In this document: positions 8,947 to 16,932 of the stretch, in pieces
Numbering within the stretch: position 1 is the stretch's first letter
Layout: each line of letters starts with the position of its first letter
Source of the DNA: Methylobacterium cerastii
GTDB taxonomy: Bacteria; Pseudomonadota; Alphaproteobacteria; Rhizobiales; Beijerinckiaceae
Assembly: GCF_022179125.1 (NCBI RefSeq)
Contig: NZ_BPQG01000044.1
Span: forward strand, 94,969-158,968
Reading direction: 5' to 3'
Length of the DNA: 64,000 bases
The notes under the pieces: generated by a model
Told to the model about the DNA's origin: nothing
Database searches by the model: none
Seen by the model: the letters and a program-made list of their open reading frames with translations, nothing else
Program-made: the position numbers and the translations under genes

Positions 8947-9957
8947 ATGAGCGGTGGCATGAGCGGTGCCGCTCTCGCTGAGCGCCCCGGCGCCGTCTCC
9001 GATCCGTTGCGGGCCCGCATCCTCGAACTTCGCGCCGGTTTGGAGCACGGGCTCATCGGCTGCGAGGGCTTGGTCGAGCGCCTGATGATCGGGCTGCTCA
9101 CCGGCGGCCACCTGCTGATCGAGGGCGCGCCGGGGCTCGCCAAGACCCGTGCCGTCAAGCGGCTCGCCGACGGGCTCGACGGCTCCTTCGCCCGCATCCA
9201 GTGCACGCCCGACCTGATGCCGGCGGATCTGACCGGCACCACGGTGTGGCGGCAGGACGCCGGCACCTTCGAGTTCCTGCCCGGCCCCCTGTTCCACTCG
9301 CTGATCCTCGTGGACGAGGTGAACCGCGCGCCGCCGAAGGTGCAGTCGGCCCTGCTCGAGGCGATGGCGGAGGGCCAGATCACCGTCTCGGGCACGACCC
9401 ATCCCCTCGCCGACCCGTTCATGGTGGTGGCGACCCAGAACCCGATCGAGCATGCGGGCACCTTCCCGCTGCCCGAGGCGCAGCTCGACCGCTTCCTGCT
9501 CCACGTCGTCGTCGGCATGCCGGACGAGGCCTCCGAGCGGAAGATCCTCGACCTCGTCGAGGGCGAGCTCAACCACCACGGCGAGGCGATGCCGGTGAAG
9601 CTCTCGGTCACCGAGGTGCTGGCCGCGCGCGAGGCCGCGCTGAAGACCTACGTCTCGCCGGCCCTGAAGGACTACCTCGTGCGCATCGTCGCCGCGACGC
9701 GCACCGATTCCGCCGCGCCCGAGCTTCGCGCCGCGATCGAGCATCCGGCCTCGCCCCGCGGCACCCTGGCGCTGATGGTGGCCGGCAAGGCGCGGGCCTA
9801 CCTCCACGGCCGCGACCACGTCATCCCCGAGGACGTGGCGGATCTCGCCGCCGACGCGCTCTCCCACCGCATCGGCCTGACCTGGCGCGCCGCCGCCGAA
9901 GGCCTCACCACCCGCGGCATCGTCGCCGGGCTGGTGCAGCGGGTGCGGGCGCTCTGA
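8947..9957 (+). CDS. MoxR family AAA+ ATPase
   Basis: A 336-residue AAA+ ATPase of the MoxR group: Walker A GAPGLAKTR, Walker B LILVDEVNRAPPKVQ, sensor 1 VVATQNPIEHAGTFPLPEAQ and the C-terminal lid. MoxR proteins act with VWA-domain partners as chaperones for assembling or metallating protein complexes. It is the first gene of a seven-gene run ending at 16058; the DUF58 gene follows 16 bases later. The gene order recalls both bat operons and the mxaRSACKL genes needed to mature methanol dehydrogenase, but no mxaF-like gene is in view. ATG at 8947 or 8959 are both possible. Confidence 0.95.
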   Translation: MSGGMSGAALAERPGAVSDPLRARILELRAGLEHGLIGCEGLVERLMIGLLTGGHLLIEGAPGLAKTRAVKRLADGLDGSFARIQCTPDLMPADLTGTTVWRQDAGTFEFLPGPLFHSLILVDEVNRAPPKVQSALLEAMAEGQITVSGTTHPLADPFMVVATQNPIEHAGTFPLPEAQLDRFLLHVVVGMPDEASERKILDLVEGELNHHGEAMPVKLSVTEVLAAREAALKTYVSPALKDYLVRIVAATRTDSAAPELRAAIEHPASPRGTLALMVAGKARAYLHGRDHVIPEDVADLAADALSHRIGLTWRAAAEGLTTRGIVAGLVQRVRAL

Positions 9958-9973
9958 GGGTGCGGGCACCCGC

Positions 9974-10906
9974 ATGACCGCCTCAGCCGCCCCCGAGGCG
10001 AACCCGGCCTTCCACCTCTCCGGCGAGGCCCTGATGGGCCTGCGCCACCTCGCCCGCCGCGGTGTCACGCCGGCGACGCGGACGCTGGCGGGGCTGCCCG
10101 GCGGCATCGTCACCCGGCGGCGCGGGCGCGGGTCGGAGCCCGACGACGTGCGGCTGTGGTCGGAGGGCGACGACCGGCGCCACATCGACCGAAACGCCAC
10201 CGCGCGCACCGGCATCCTGCACGTGCGCACCCACCACGACGAGCGCGACCGCGCCGTGGTGCTGCTCGCCGACTTCCGGCCCTCGATGCTGTTCGGCACC
10301 CGCCGGGCGCTGCGCTCGGTCGCGGCGGCCGAAGCGCTGGCGCTGCTCGGCTGGCGCGTGGTCGGCGACGGCGGCCGCGTCGGCCTCGTGGTCGCGAGCG
10401 GCGACGCGCCGACCGCGTTGCGCCCGGCCGGCGGCGAGCGCGCGATGACGGCGATCACCGGCGCCCTCGCGTCGGCCCACGCCCGCGCGCTCGCGCTGCC
10501 AGCGGCCGACGACCCGCCCCTCGACGCGCTGCTGACGCTCGCCCGCAGCCTGCTGCCGTCGGGCGGCCACCTCGTCATCGCCTCGGCGCTCGACAGCCCC
10601 GGCGACGACTTCGACCGCCTGCTGACGCTGCTCGCCGAACGCCTCTCGATCCGCCTGATCCTGGTGAGCGACGCCTTCGAGCGGACCCGCCCGCCGGGCT
10701 TCTATCCCTTCGCCCTGCCCGACGGCCGCCGCGGCACGGTGCAGGCCGCCCGCCAGCCCACGCGCGAGCCGGCCCCCGGGCGGGTCCCCGCCGACGAGCG
10801 CTTGGCCGACTACGCCCGCCGCGGCATCGAAGGCCTGCGCCTCGACGTCGAGGCCGGCCCGGAGGCCTACGCCCCGCTGATGGAACGGCTCGATGCGGTT
10901 TTGTGA
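9974..10906 (+). CDS. DUF58 domain-containing protein
   Basis: A 310-residue protein with the DUF58 core: GRGSEPDDVRLWSEGDDRRH then IDRNATARTGILHVRTHHDE, followed by a VWA-like half (VVLLADFRPSMLFGT). DUF58 proteins always travel with MoxR ATPases and are thought to be adaptor or scaffold parts of that system; MxaS of methylotrophs belongs here. The usual N-terminal membrane helices are missing, so this copy looks cytoplasmic, as MxaS is. It sits between the ATPase and the DUF4381 protein. Confidence 0.9.
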   Translation: MTASAAPEANPAFHLSGEALMGLRHLARRGVTPATRTLAGLPGGIVTRRRGRGSEPDDVRLWSEGDDRRHIDRNATARTGILHVRTHHDERDRAVVLLADFRPSMLFGTRRALRSVAAAEALALLGWRVVGDGGRVGLVVASGDAPTALRPAGGERAMTAITGALASAHARALALPAADDPPLDALLTLARSLLPSGGHLVIASALDSPGDDFDRLLTLLAERLSIRLILVSDAFERTRPPGFYPFALPDGRRGTVQAARQPTREPAPGRVPADERLADYARRGIEGLRLDVEAGPEAYAPLMERLDAVL

Positions 10907-10917
10907 AGCCGCTGGCA

Positions 10918-10947
10918 TTTCCCTCCCACCCCCGCAGAGGGGGGAGT
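10918..10947. repeat. Palindromic CCCTCC/GGGGAG repeat remnant
   Basis: TTTCCCTCCCACCCCCGCAG then AGGGGGGAG is a shortened version of the arm seen at 17993-18020. It occupies most of the gap between the DUF58 and DUF4381 genes. Confidence 0.5.
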
Positions 10948-10975
10948 GGATGCGCACGCCCGTGTGCGGAAAACC

Positions 10976-11443
10976 ATGACCCCCGCCGACGCACTGCCCA
11001 CCCTCGACGCCCTGCGTGGGCTTCACCTGCCGAACCAGGCGGCGGGGGCGATCTCCGGCGAGGTCGTCGTCGCGAGCCTCGCGGGATTCGCCGCCGCGCT
11101 GCTCGTCGGGCTGGTGCGCTATCTTCGTGTCCGCGCCCGCGCCACTCTGCGCCGGGCGGCGTTGCGCGACTTGTCAGCCGCACGAAGCCTCGATCCGGAC
11201 GCGCGCCTCGTGGCACAGGCCCGGCTGCTGCGCCGCCTCGCCCGCACCCTGCACGGCGAGGCGGCCGCCGCGGCGCAAGGGACGGCGTGGGCGCAGAGGC
11301 TCGACGGGCTGTTTTCCACCACCTTTTTCACGGCGGGCGCCGGGCGCACCCTCGTCGAGGGGCTCTACCGCCGCGGCGACCGGCCGGACCCGGCCGCCCT
11401 CGACGCCGAGCTCGGGCGCCTGATCGGGCGGATCCGCGGATGA
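10976..11443 (+). CDS. DUF4381-like single-pass membrane protein
   Basis: A 155-residue protein with one membrane helix (about residues 30-50, VVVASLAGFAAALLVGLVRY) followed by a basic cytoplasmic helical region, LRRLARTLHGEAAAAAQGTA. This layout and its place between DUF58 and the first VWA protein fit DUF4381, a constant member of Bat-type operons. A GTG start at 10946 is possible, but the ATG at 10976 avoids coding through the repeat. Its stop overlaps the next start (ATGA), implying coupled translation. Confidence 0.75.
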   Translation: MTPADALPTLDALRGLHLPNQAAGAISGEVVVASLAGFAAALLVGLVRYLRVRARATLRRAALRDLSAARSLDPDARLVAQARLLRRLARTLHGEAAAAAQGTAWAQRLDGLFSTTFFTAGAGRTLVEGLYRRGDRPDPAALDAELGRLIGRIRG

Positions 11444-12459
11444 GCCTGCTCCCGGCCTGGGTCACGGCGCTCGCCTCCGCGTTCGATTGGGCCGCGCCGC
11501 TGGCGCTGCTGCTCCTGCCGCTGCCGCTGCTGGTTCAGCGCTTCGTCCCGGCGGAAGCCGCGGGCGGCAGCGGCGCGTTGCGCGTCCCGGCCTCGCTGGT
11601 GGCGCAGGCGGAGGCCGGCGCCGACGTCGCCGCCCGTGGCCGGCGCCGGACCTGGGCGATCTGGACCCTGTGGGCGGCGCTCGTCGTGGCGCTCGCCGGT
11701 CCGCGCCTCGTCCTGCCGGCGACGGCGCTGCCGGCCTCGGGCCGCGAGATCATGCTCGCCATGGACTTGTCCGGCTCGATGGAGCGGCGCGACTTCTCCC
11801 TCGACGGCGAGACCGTGAACCGACTCGTCGCGGTCAAGCGCGTCGGCGCCGACTTCATCCGACGCCGCGCCGGCGACCGCATCGGCCTGGTGATCTTCGC
11901 CGACCAGGCCTTCGTGGCCGCCGGGCTCACCTTCGACACCGCAAGCGTGGCGCGGGCCCTGGAGGAGGCGACCATCGGCCTCGTCGGCCGTTCCACCGGC
12001 ATCGGCGACGGCCTCGGGCTAGCGCTGCGCCGGCTCGACCCCAAGGATTCCGGCGGCGAGGGGCAACCGGTCGCGTCCTCGAAGGCGGTGATCCTGCTCT
12101 CCGACGGCGCCAACAACGCCGGCCAGACCACGCCGAAGGACGTGGCGGCGCTGGCGAAGGAACTCGGGATCAAGGTCTACACGATCGCGCTCGGTCCCCG
12201 CGACATGGCCGACGCCGACGGCGAGCAGGACGTGGTCGACACCGAGACGCTCCGCGAGATGGCCGAGATCACCGGCGGCAAGGCCTTCCGGGTGAAGACC
12301 ACCGACGACCTCGTCGCGGTCGCCGACGCCATCGACACCCTGGAGGGGGGCCGTGCCAAGGCCCCCCCGGTGCCTCTGCGCCGCGACCTCTGGCCCTGGC
12401 CCGCGGCGCTGGCCTTCGCCTGCGCCGGGCTGCTGCTGGCCTCCCGGAGGCGGGGATGA
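11440..12459 (+). CDS. VWA domain-containing protein, BatA-like
   Basis: A 339-residue membrane-anchored von Willebrand A protein: two hydrophobic segments at about residues 15-33 and 70-88, the VWA domain with metal site DLSGSM (about 105-110), the Thr loop near GRSTGIGDG, and LLSDGANN, then a last helix before the Arg-rich end. The VWA faces the periplasm by family topology and binds a divalent metal. It follows DUF4381 with a four-base overlap. This is the BatA/MxaC-like position of the operon; the client complex is unknown. Confidence 0.93.
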   Translation: MSLLPAWVTALASAFDWAAPLALLLLPLPLLVQRFVPAEAAGGSGALRVPASLVAQAEAGADVAARGRRRTWAIWTLWAALVVALAGPRLVLPATALPASGREIMLAMDLSGSMERRDFSLDGETVNRLVAVKRVGADFIRRRAGDRIGLVIFADQAFVAAGLTFDTASVARALEEATIGLVGRSTGIGDGLGLALRRLDPKDSGGEGQPVASSKAVILLSDGANNAGQTTPKDVAALAKELGIKVYTIALGPRDMADADGEQDVVDTETLREMAEITGGKAFRVKTTDDLVAVADAIDTLEGGRAKAPPVPLRRDLWPWPAALAFACAGLLLASRRRG

Positions 12460-12521
12460 AGCGTCTTCGTTCTAGTCTTTTCGAGCGGGCGCGAGACTTC
12501 GGCGCGACCAATACCGCGCAT

Positions 12522-12717
12522 CCCCTCTCCCCGCCTGCGGGGAGAGGGCCGTGCCGACCTCGTCGTCGGCGCGGCGAGGCGGCAGCCGAAGGTGAGGGGG
12601 TGCTTCCGGACGCCCGCCTTCGGAAACGCCCCCTCACCGCCGCTTCGGCTTCGCCTGCGCTTCCCGCAGGCACGACGAGGTGCCTGCGGGCCTCTCCCCG
12701 CCTGCGGGGAGAGGGGG
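12522..12717. repeat. Mosaic of palindromes between two VWA genes
   Basis: Two copies of CCTCTCCCCGCCTGCGGGGA followed by GAGGG (12522-12550 and 12690-12717) flank an inner hairpin (12591-12610 with 12619-12638) and a perfect 10-bp palindrome CCCGCAGGCA/TGCCTGCGGG (12663-12690). Almost the whole 286-base gap inside the operon is foldable. It looks like a REP/BIME-type composite element. Confidence 0.8.
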
Positions 12718-12745
12718 GCCCTCTCCACCGAGGGAGCGTTCGGCG

Positions 12746-13675
12746 ATGACCCTCTTCGACGCCTACGCGCTCCTACGGCCCTGGTGGCTGCTGGCGATTC
12801 CCGTGATCGCCGTGCTGGCCTTCCGGGCCGCCGCTCGCGCGGCGCCGCTCGGCGATTGGGCGCGGGCGGTCGACCCGGCGCTGATGGCGCTGATGGTCCG
12901 GCGCGGCGCCGTGCTCGGCGGCCGGCGGCAGGCGAACCTCGCGGCCGCCACCGCCGCGGGGGTCGTCGCGCTGGCGCTCACGGGACCCGCCGTCGAGCGC
13001 AAGGACGCGACGACCTTCCGCAACCTCGACGCGACGGTGATCGTCGCCGACCTGTCGCGCTCGGTCGCCGAGGGCGGCGGGCTCAAGGACCTGCGCCAGA
13101 CCGCGCAAGGCGTGGCCGAGGCCGCCGGCACCCGGGCGGTGGCGCTGGTGATCTATGCCGGCGACGCCTACGTCGCGACCGGGCCGACCACCGACCGCGA
13201 CAGCTTCGGCACCACCCTGTTCGCGCTGGACGCCGACACGGTGCCCGACCGCGGCAGCCACCCGGAGCGTGGGCTGGCCCTGGCGCGGCGTACCCTGGAG
13301 GAGGCGGGGGCGCTGGCCGCCGACGTGGTGCTGATCACCGACGGCGACGGCATCGGCGACGCGGCGTTGCGCGAGGCGGAGGCGATGCGGGCCAAGGGCT
13401 GGCGCGTCCAGGGGCTGTTCGTGCCGGCGCACAAGACATTGCCGCCCGGCGCGCCGAAGACCGACCGGGCGGCCCTCGACCGGCTGGTCTCGGCCGGCGG
13501 CGGGGTCGCGGCCGACCTGTCTGCGCCGGCCCCCGTGCTCGACGCGGTCGGCGCCGGCACGGCCCAGCACCTGGCCGCGGGCGGCTACGCGGTGCTCGCC
13601 TTCGCCGACCTCGGCCGCTGGCTGCTGCTGCTGGCGCTGGTGCCGGCGCTGATCCTGTTCCGGAGGAGTGCGTGA
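12746..13675 (+). CDS. VWA domain-containing protein, BatB-like
   Basis: A 309-residue second VWA protein. It has membrane segments near the N-terminus (WWLLAIPVIAVLAF) and at the C-terminus (WLLLLALVPALILF). Its metal site is DLSRSV (a proper DxSxS), with ITDGDG further on. It differs clearly from the first VWA protein, as BatA and BatB or MxaC and MxaL do. It ends with TGATG, overlapping the start of the TPR gene by one base. Upstream lies the palindromic mosaic, so its expression may depend on processing there. Confidence 0.92.
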   Translation: MTLFDAYALLRPWWLLAIPVIAVLAFRAAARAAPLGDWARAVDPALMALMVRRGAVLGGRRQANLAAATAAGVVALALTGPAVERKDATTFRNLDATVIVADLSRSVAEGGGLKDLRQTAQGVAEAAGTRAVALVIYAGDAYVATGPTTDRDSFGTTLFALDADTVPDRGSHPERGLALARRTLEEAGALAADVVLITDGDGIGDAALREAEAMRAKGWRVQGLFVPAHKTLPPGAPKTDRAALDRLVSAGGGVAADLSAPAPVLDAVGAGTAQHLAAGGYAVLAFADLGRWLLLLALVPALILFRRSA

Positions 13676-14595
13676 TGGCAGCCCGCGCGCTCGGCCGCCT
13701 GCCTGTCTCTCCCACCCTTTCAACCGCCCTCTCGCGCGGCTGGCGGCGCTGGGCGCGGATCGTCGGGATCGCGGCGGCCGGCGCCGGCATCCTGGCGCTG
13801 CTGCTGGTCTCGCAGCCGCGCACCGGCCTCGGCCGCCTGCTGATGGGGGTCGGACTGCCCTCAGTGGCGCTCGCGATCCTCGACGACCCGGCCTGGCGCG
13901 GGCCGGCGCTCTACGAGGCCGGGCGCTACGACGAGGCCGCGGTCTTGTTCCGCAACGGCGGCCGGCGCAATTCGTACAACCTCGGCAACGCGCTCGCCCG
14001 GATGGGCGACTATGCCGGCGCGATCGAGGCCTACGACGCGGCGCTGCAGTTCAACCCGCGCGACGCCGACGCGCAGGCCAACCGCTCGCTGCTCGCCAAG
14101 CTCGTCGCCGAGGCGATCGACCGCAAGGGCGGCGGCACCGCCAACGGCTCGGCGCAGTACGGCGCCCGCTACAACAACACCGCCAACCAGGAGAAGGACG
14201 ACACCATACAGGCCAATTCGAGCGGCGAGGGCCTAGCCGGCAACAAGGAGGCGAGCTCGTCCGCCTCGATTCCCGGCAACAGCAAGGTCGCGCGCCGGGG
14301 CCAGGCCGAGCAGCAGACCGTCGAATCCGGCCGCGGCGAGGCCCGCGGCTCGGCCGGCGACGCCGCCGGGCGCGGCCGCACCGGCGGCGGCTCGGCGATG
14401 GTGGCCGAGGCCCCCGAGAAGGAGGTGCGCCGCGTCACCAAGAGCTTCGAGGCCCACGAGATCCGCCCCGACCGCCTCTGGCTCCAGACCCTGCCGGACG
14501 ACCCCGGCCGCTACCTCAAGCTCCGCATCAAGGCCGAGCAGACCCGCCGCATCGAAGCCGGCACGAGCATGCCCGCCGGGAGCAACCCATGGTGA
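13675..14595 (+). CDS. TPR-repeat membrane protein, BatC-like
   Basis: A 306-residue protein with a membrane helix (about residues 28-48, IVGIAAAGAGILALLLV), then one or two tetratricopeptide repeats: GPALYEAGRYDEAAVLFRNG and YNLGNALARMGDYAGAIEAY. A long Gly/Ser/Asn-rich, probably disordered stretch follows, then a conserved end RPDRLWLQTLPDDPGRYLKL. This is the BatC pattern, in which the C-terminus is shared across the family. It is translationally coupled on both sides, overlapping the next gene by seven bases. Confidence 0.88.
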   Translation: MAARALGRLPVSPTLSTALSRGWRRWARIVGIAAAGAGILALLLVSQPRTGLGRLLMGVGLPSVALAILDDPAWRGPALYEAGRYDEAAVLFRNGGRRNSYNLGNALARMGDYAGAIEAYDAALQFNPRDADAQANRSLLAKLVAEAIDRKGGGTANGSAQYGARYNNTANQEKDDTIQANSSGEGLAGNKEASSSASIPGNSKVARRGQAEQQTVESGRGEARGSAGDAAGRGRTGGGSAMVAEAPEKEVRRVTKSFEAHEIRPDRLWLQTLPDDPGRYLKLRIKAEQTRRIEAGTSMPAGSNPW

Positions 14596-16058
14596 CGGCT
14601 TTGGACGCGACGAGCCCGATCCCGAGGGATGCTCAGGAGACGCCGCGCGGCTCCTTCTCCCATGGGAAGAGGGGTGGGATGAGGGGCGTGACCTCTCCGG
14701 CACGTTCTCGTCCCTCACCCCGACCCTCTCCCGCCCGGGAGAGGGGGCCCGCGCCCGCTCCGGCGGCGTTCCGTCATCACGCCCGCGGGTGGATCGGTGC
14801 GCTGCTCGCGCTCCTGTTCGTCACCCAGCCCGCCCGCGCCGAGGTCGAGCCCGGCGACCTCACCCTCACGGTGACCCCTGAGCTGAACGGCAACGCCGCG
14901 CCCTTCGTGCGCGAGATGGTGCTGCTCAAGATCCACGGGGTCTACAAGCAGCAGATCCTGCTTGAGGAGGTGATCCAGCCGACGCTGGCCAACTTCAGCT
15001 GGAGCCAGCTCGGCCGCGACCGCTGGAGCAAGACCAAGCTGAAGGACGGCCAGAGCGCCATCGCCTTCGACCGGGTGATCGCGGTGTTCCCGCACCATGC
15101 CGGCGACTTCACCATCGAGCCGTTCGACCACCGCCTGACGATCAACGACAACGGCGACCGCCGCGTCGTCGACGTGCGCTCCGGCCCGATCGCCCTGCCG
15201 GTCGCGACCTGGACCAAGGAGGGCGGCGGGCCGGACGCCAAGGAGCCGTGGTGGCTGCCGGCGAAGGACGTGACGATCACCGATTCCTGGTCGCCCGACC
15301 CGGAGACGGTGAAGCTCGGCGACACCACACGGCGCATCGTGACGGTGGAGGCGCAGGGGATGGTCGCGGAAGGGCTGCCGCCGCGCCCAGTGATGCGCAC
15401 CCGCGGCATCCTCACCTTCGCCGGCCCGGTCACCCGCGAGACCCTGATCACCCCCGCCGGGCCGGTGGCGCGCGCCACCTACCAGTGGGACGTGAAGGCC
15501 GGCGTGCCCGAGATCATCCCGCTCGACGCGATCGTGATCCCATGGTTCGACACGGTCTCGCGCACGATGCGCGAGGCCGAGATTCCCGCCCGCCAGATCG
15601 GCGGCGGCCTGCCCGACCGGGAGGGCGACCTCGCGCCTCCGCTCGCCGCTGCGCCGTGGGTCGCGGCCGCCGCCGCGCTCGCCGCCTTCGGCCTCGGGCT
15701 GGCGCTGATCGGGTTCGGGACGGGCGCCGGCGCGCTGCGCCTGCCGCGCGGCACCCGGGCGGCCCTGCGCCGCGCGGCCGGCACGGGCGACGCCGTGGGC
15801 TTCCGTGCGGCGACGCTGTCGGCCGAGCCCGACCTCGCGCAGGCCTGGCGCGCCGACCCCGACACCGCGGCCGGCCTCGCCGCGCTCGACCGCGCGCTCT
15901 ATGCGCCGGCCGGTGCCGCGCCGCCCGATCTCCAGAGACTCGCCCGCCGTCTGTCGCGCCCGGTGCGGCGGCCCGCCTCCGGCCCCGGGCCGGCCGACCG
16001 CCTCCATCCCCTCGACGGCCCGGTCGACCGCTCCCTCGACCGCCCTGCGCGGGGCTGA
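14589..16058 (+). CDS. BatD-like membrane protein with a repeat-derived N-terminus
   Basis: A 489-residue protein. From about residue 65 it has a signal-type helix (WIGALLALLFVTQPARAE), then beta-rich periplasmic domains typical of BatD, a membrane helix (WVAAAAALAAFGLGLALIGF) and a short cytoplasmic tail. The odd part is residues 1-60: they are the translation of a dispersed palindromic repeat (14678-14746) and read PSPRPSPARERGP, typical of such repeats. No in-frame ATG, GTG or TTG lies between the repeat and the signal helix, so translation must start at 14589 or at the ATG inside the repeat (14679). Export may be impaired. Confidence 0.85.
   Translation: MVTALDATSPIPRDAQETPRGSFSHGKRGGMRGVTSPARSRPSPRPSPARERGPAPAPAAFRHHARGWIGALLALLFVTQPARAEVEPGDLTLTVTPELNGNAAPFVREMVLLKIHGVYKQQILLEEVIQPTLANFSWSQLGRDRWSKTKLKDGQSAIAFDRVIAVFPHHAGDFTIEPFDHRLTINDNGDRRVVDVRSGPIALPVATWTKEGGGPDAKEPWWLPAKDVTITDSWSPDPETVKLGDTTRRIVTVEAQGMVAEGLPPRPVMRTRGILTFAGPVTRETLITPAGPVARATYQWDVKAGVPEIIPLDAIVIPWFDTVSRTMREAEIPARQIGGGLPDREGDLAPPLAAAPWVAAAAALAAFGLGLALIGFGTGAGALRLPRGTRAALRRAAGTGDAVGFRAATLSAEPDLAQAWRADPDTAAGLAALDRALYAPAGAAPPDLQRLARRLSRPVRRPASGPGPADRLHPLDGPVDRSLDRPARG
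14678..14746. repeat. Dispersed palindromic repeat inside the BatD-like gene
   Basis: From GATGAGGGGCGTGACCTCTC to the CGGGAGAGGGGG end, this segment matches the reverse complement of 32577-32645 at most positions. It is translated in frame as the N-terminus of the BatD-like protein. Confidence 0.8.
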
Positions 16059-16073
16059 CCGCTCCGCGAACCG

Positions 16074-16160
16074 TCAGTCGATCGCGATGGCGACGAGGGA
16101 GAACAGGCCGGCCAGCAGCAGGTTGGCGACGAGCACGAGGGCGATCACGGTCATGGACAT
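16074..16160 (-). CDS. Possible 28-residue membrane peptide
   Basis: On the minus strand a 28-codon frame starts MSMTVIALVLVANLLLAGLF and continues to a hydrophobic end with one Asp, so nearly the whole peptide is one membrane helix. It faces the BatD-like gene tail to tail. There is only a weak purine stretch before the ATG. I cannot name a family; tiny membrane peptides of this look are often real regulators of membrane complexes. Confidence 0.4.
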   Translation of the reverse strand: MSMTVIALVLVANLLLAGLFSLVAIAID

Positions 16161-16390
16161 CTTGTCGGTTGGGGCCGCCGGTCCGGCGCGCCGCATTCCA
16201 TAGCCCGGCCGCCCGGCCCCGTCCGCAGGGCCGCCGGCGAGCCGCGAAAAGTCCCGCCGGCGATGCAGGCCGGCCACGTCACCGCGGAGCCGCAGGCAAG
16301 GGCCGACGACGCGTCCCGACCCACACGTCTTGCGTGTGCAACGCTTTCCCGCCACCATCGTTAACGAACCGTTCACGAATGGGGTGTGGC

Positions 16391-16597
16391 ATGACGATAG
16401 GATCGATCGGCGGGGCCCTCACGGCGGCCACGAGCTTCTTCGGCCTCGGCGGCCGCCTGCGCGCGGATGCGCTCCCGGCCCGCCCGCAGGCCGACGACGA
16501 CGCGTCCGAGCCGAATCCCGACGGCTTCGCCCCCGGCGAGCCCTGCTTCGAAGCCGTCGCCGAGGCCCTGGCCGAGGCGGGATACCTCGACGCCTGA
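16391..16597 (+). CDS. Small hypothetical protein
   Basis: A 68-residue acidic protein starting MTIGSIGGALTAATSFFGLG, with a C-terminal helix EPCFEAVAEALAEAGYLDA. It has no recognised family. An in-frame ATG at 16379 would add four residues. Coding bias is good, but it lies alone between the Bat operon and the sulfate operon. Confidence 0.5.
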   Translation: MTIGSIGGALTAATSFFGLGGRLRADALPARPQADDDASEPNPDGFAPGEPCFEAVAEALAEAGYLDA

Positions 16598-16932
16598 GGA
16601 TTTTTTCGCGTCGGGCATGCTCGGCGGGCCGCGTCGTGTATCTGCGTGCGCGAACACATGACGCCGGAGCCGCATAACGTTCTTTCTAAGAAACGCTTCG
16701 CGCGTCGCGTTTCTCTTCTCTGGCAGGCCATTTCTGTAGAAGGACCCCGTTGCCGTCCGCTCGGTTGAGGCACGCGCCGGAAGAATGATCGTGTCTTCCG
16801 CCGTGTTCCTGGGATTGGTGGACGGCGATCCACCAGTTGACAACGTTCTGTAAAACGAACGAGAACCCGACTTCTTCGTCAGGGACGGTGCCCGATAGGC
16901 CGTCGTCCCGCGGTGATGACCGGAGGATCGGC
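16598..16932 (+). promoter_or_regulatory. Leader region of the sulfate uptake operon
   Basis: This 335-base gap has lower GC than its surroundings and no convincing gene. AGAAACGC at 16690-16697 and GCGTTTCT at 16708-16715 form a hairpin, and a TTGACA hexamer sits at 16837-16842, though no good -10 lies 17 bases on. It must hold the promoter of the binding-protein gene; a CysB-type site could not be identified. Confidence 0.4.

Noticed and set aside
8947-16058. Naming the operon mxaRSACKL
   Set aside because: The architecture is similar, but generic Bat operons have it too, and no mxaF, mxaJ, mxaG or mxaI is in view.
16837-16860. Sigma-70 promoter with TTGACA before the sulfate operon
   Set aside because: No acceptable -10 hexamer is found 16-18 bases downstream, so only the hexamer is mentioned.
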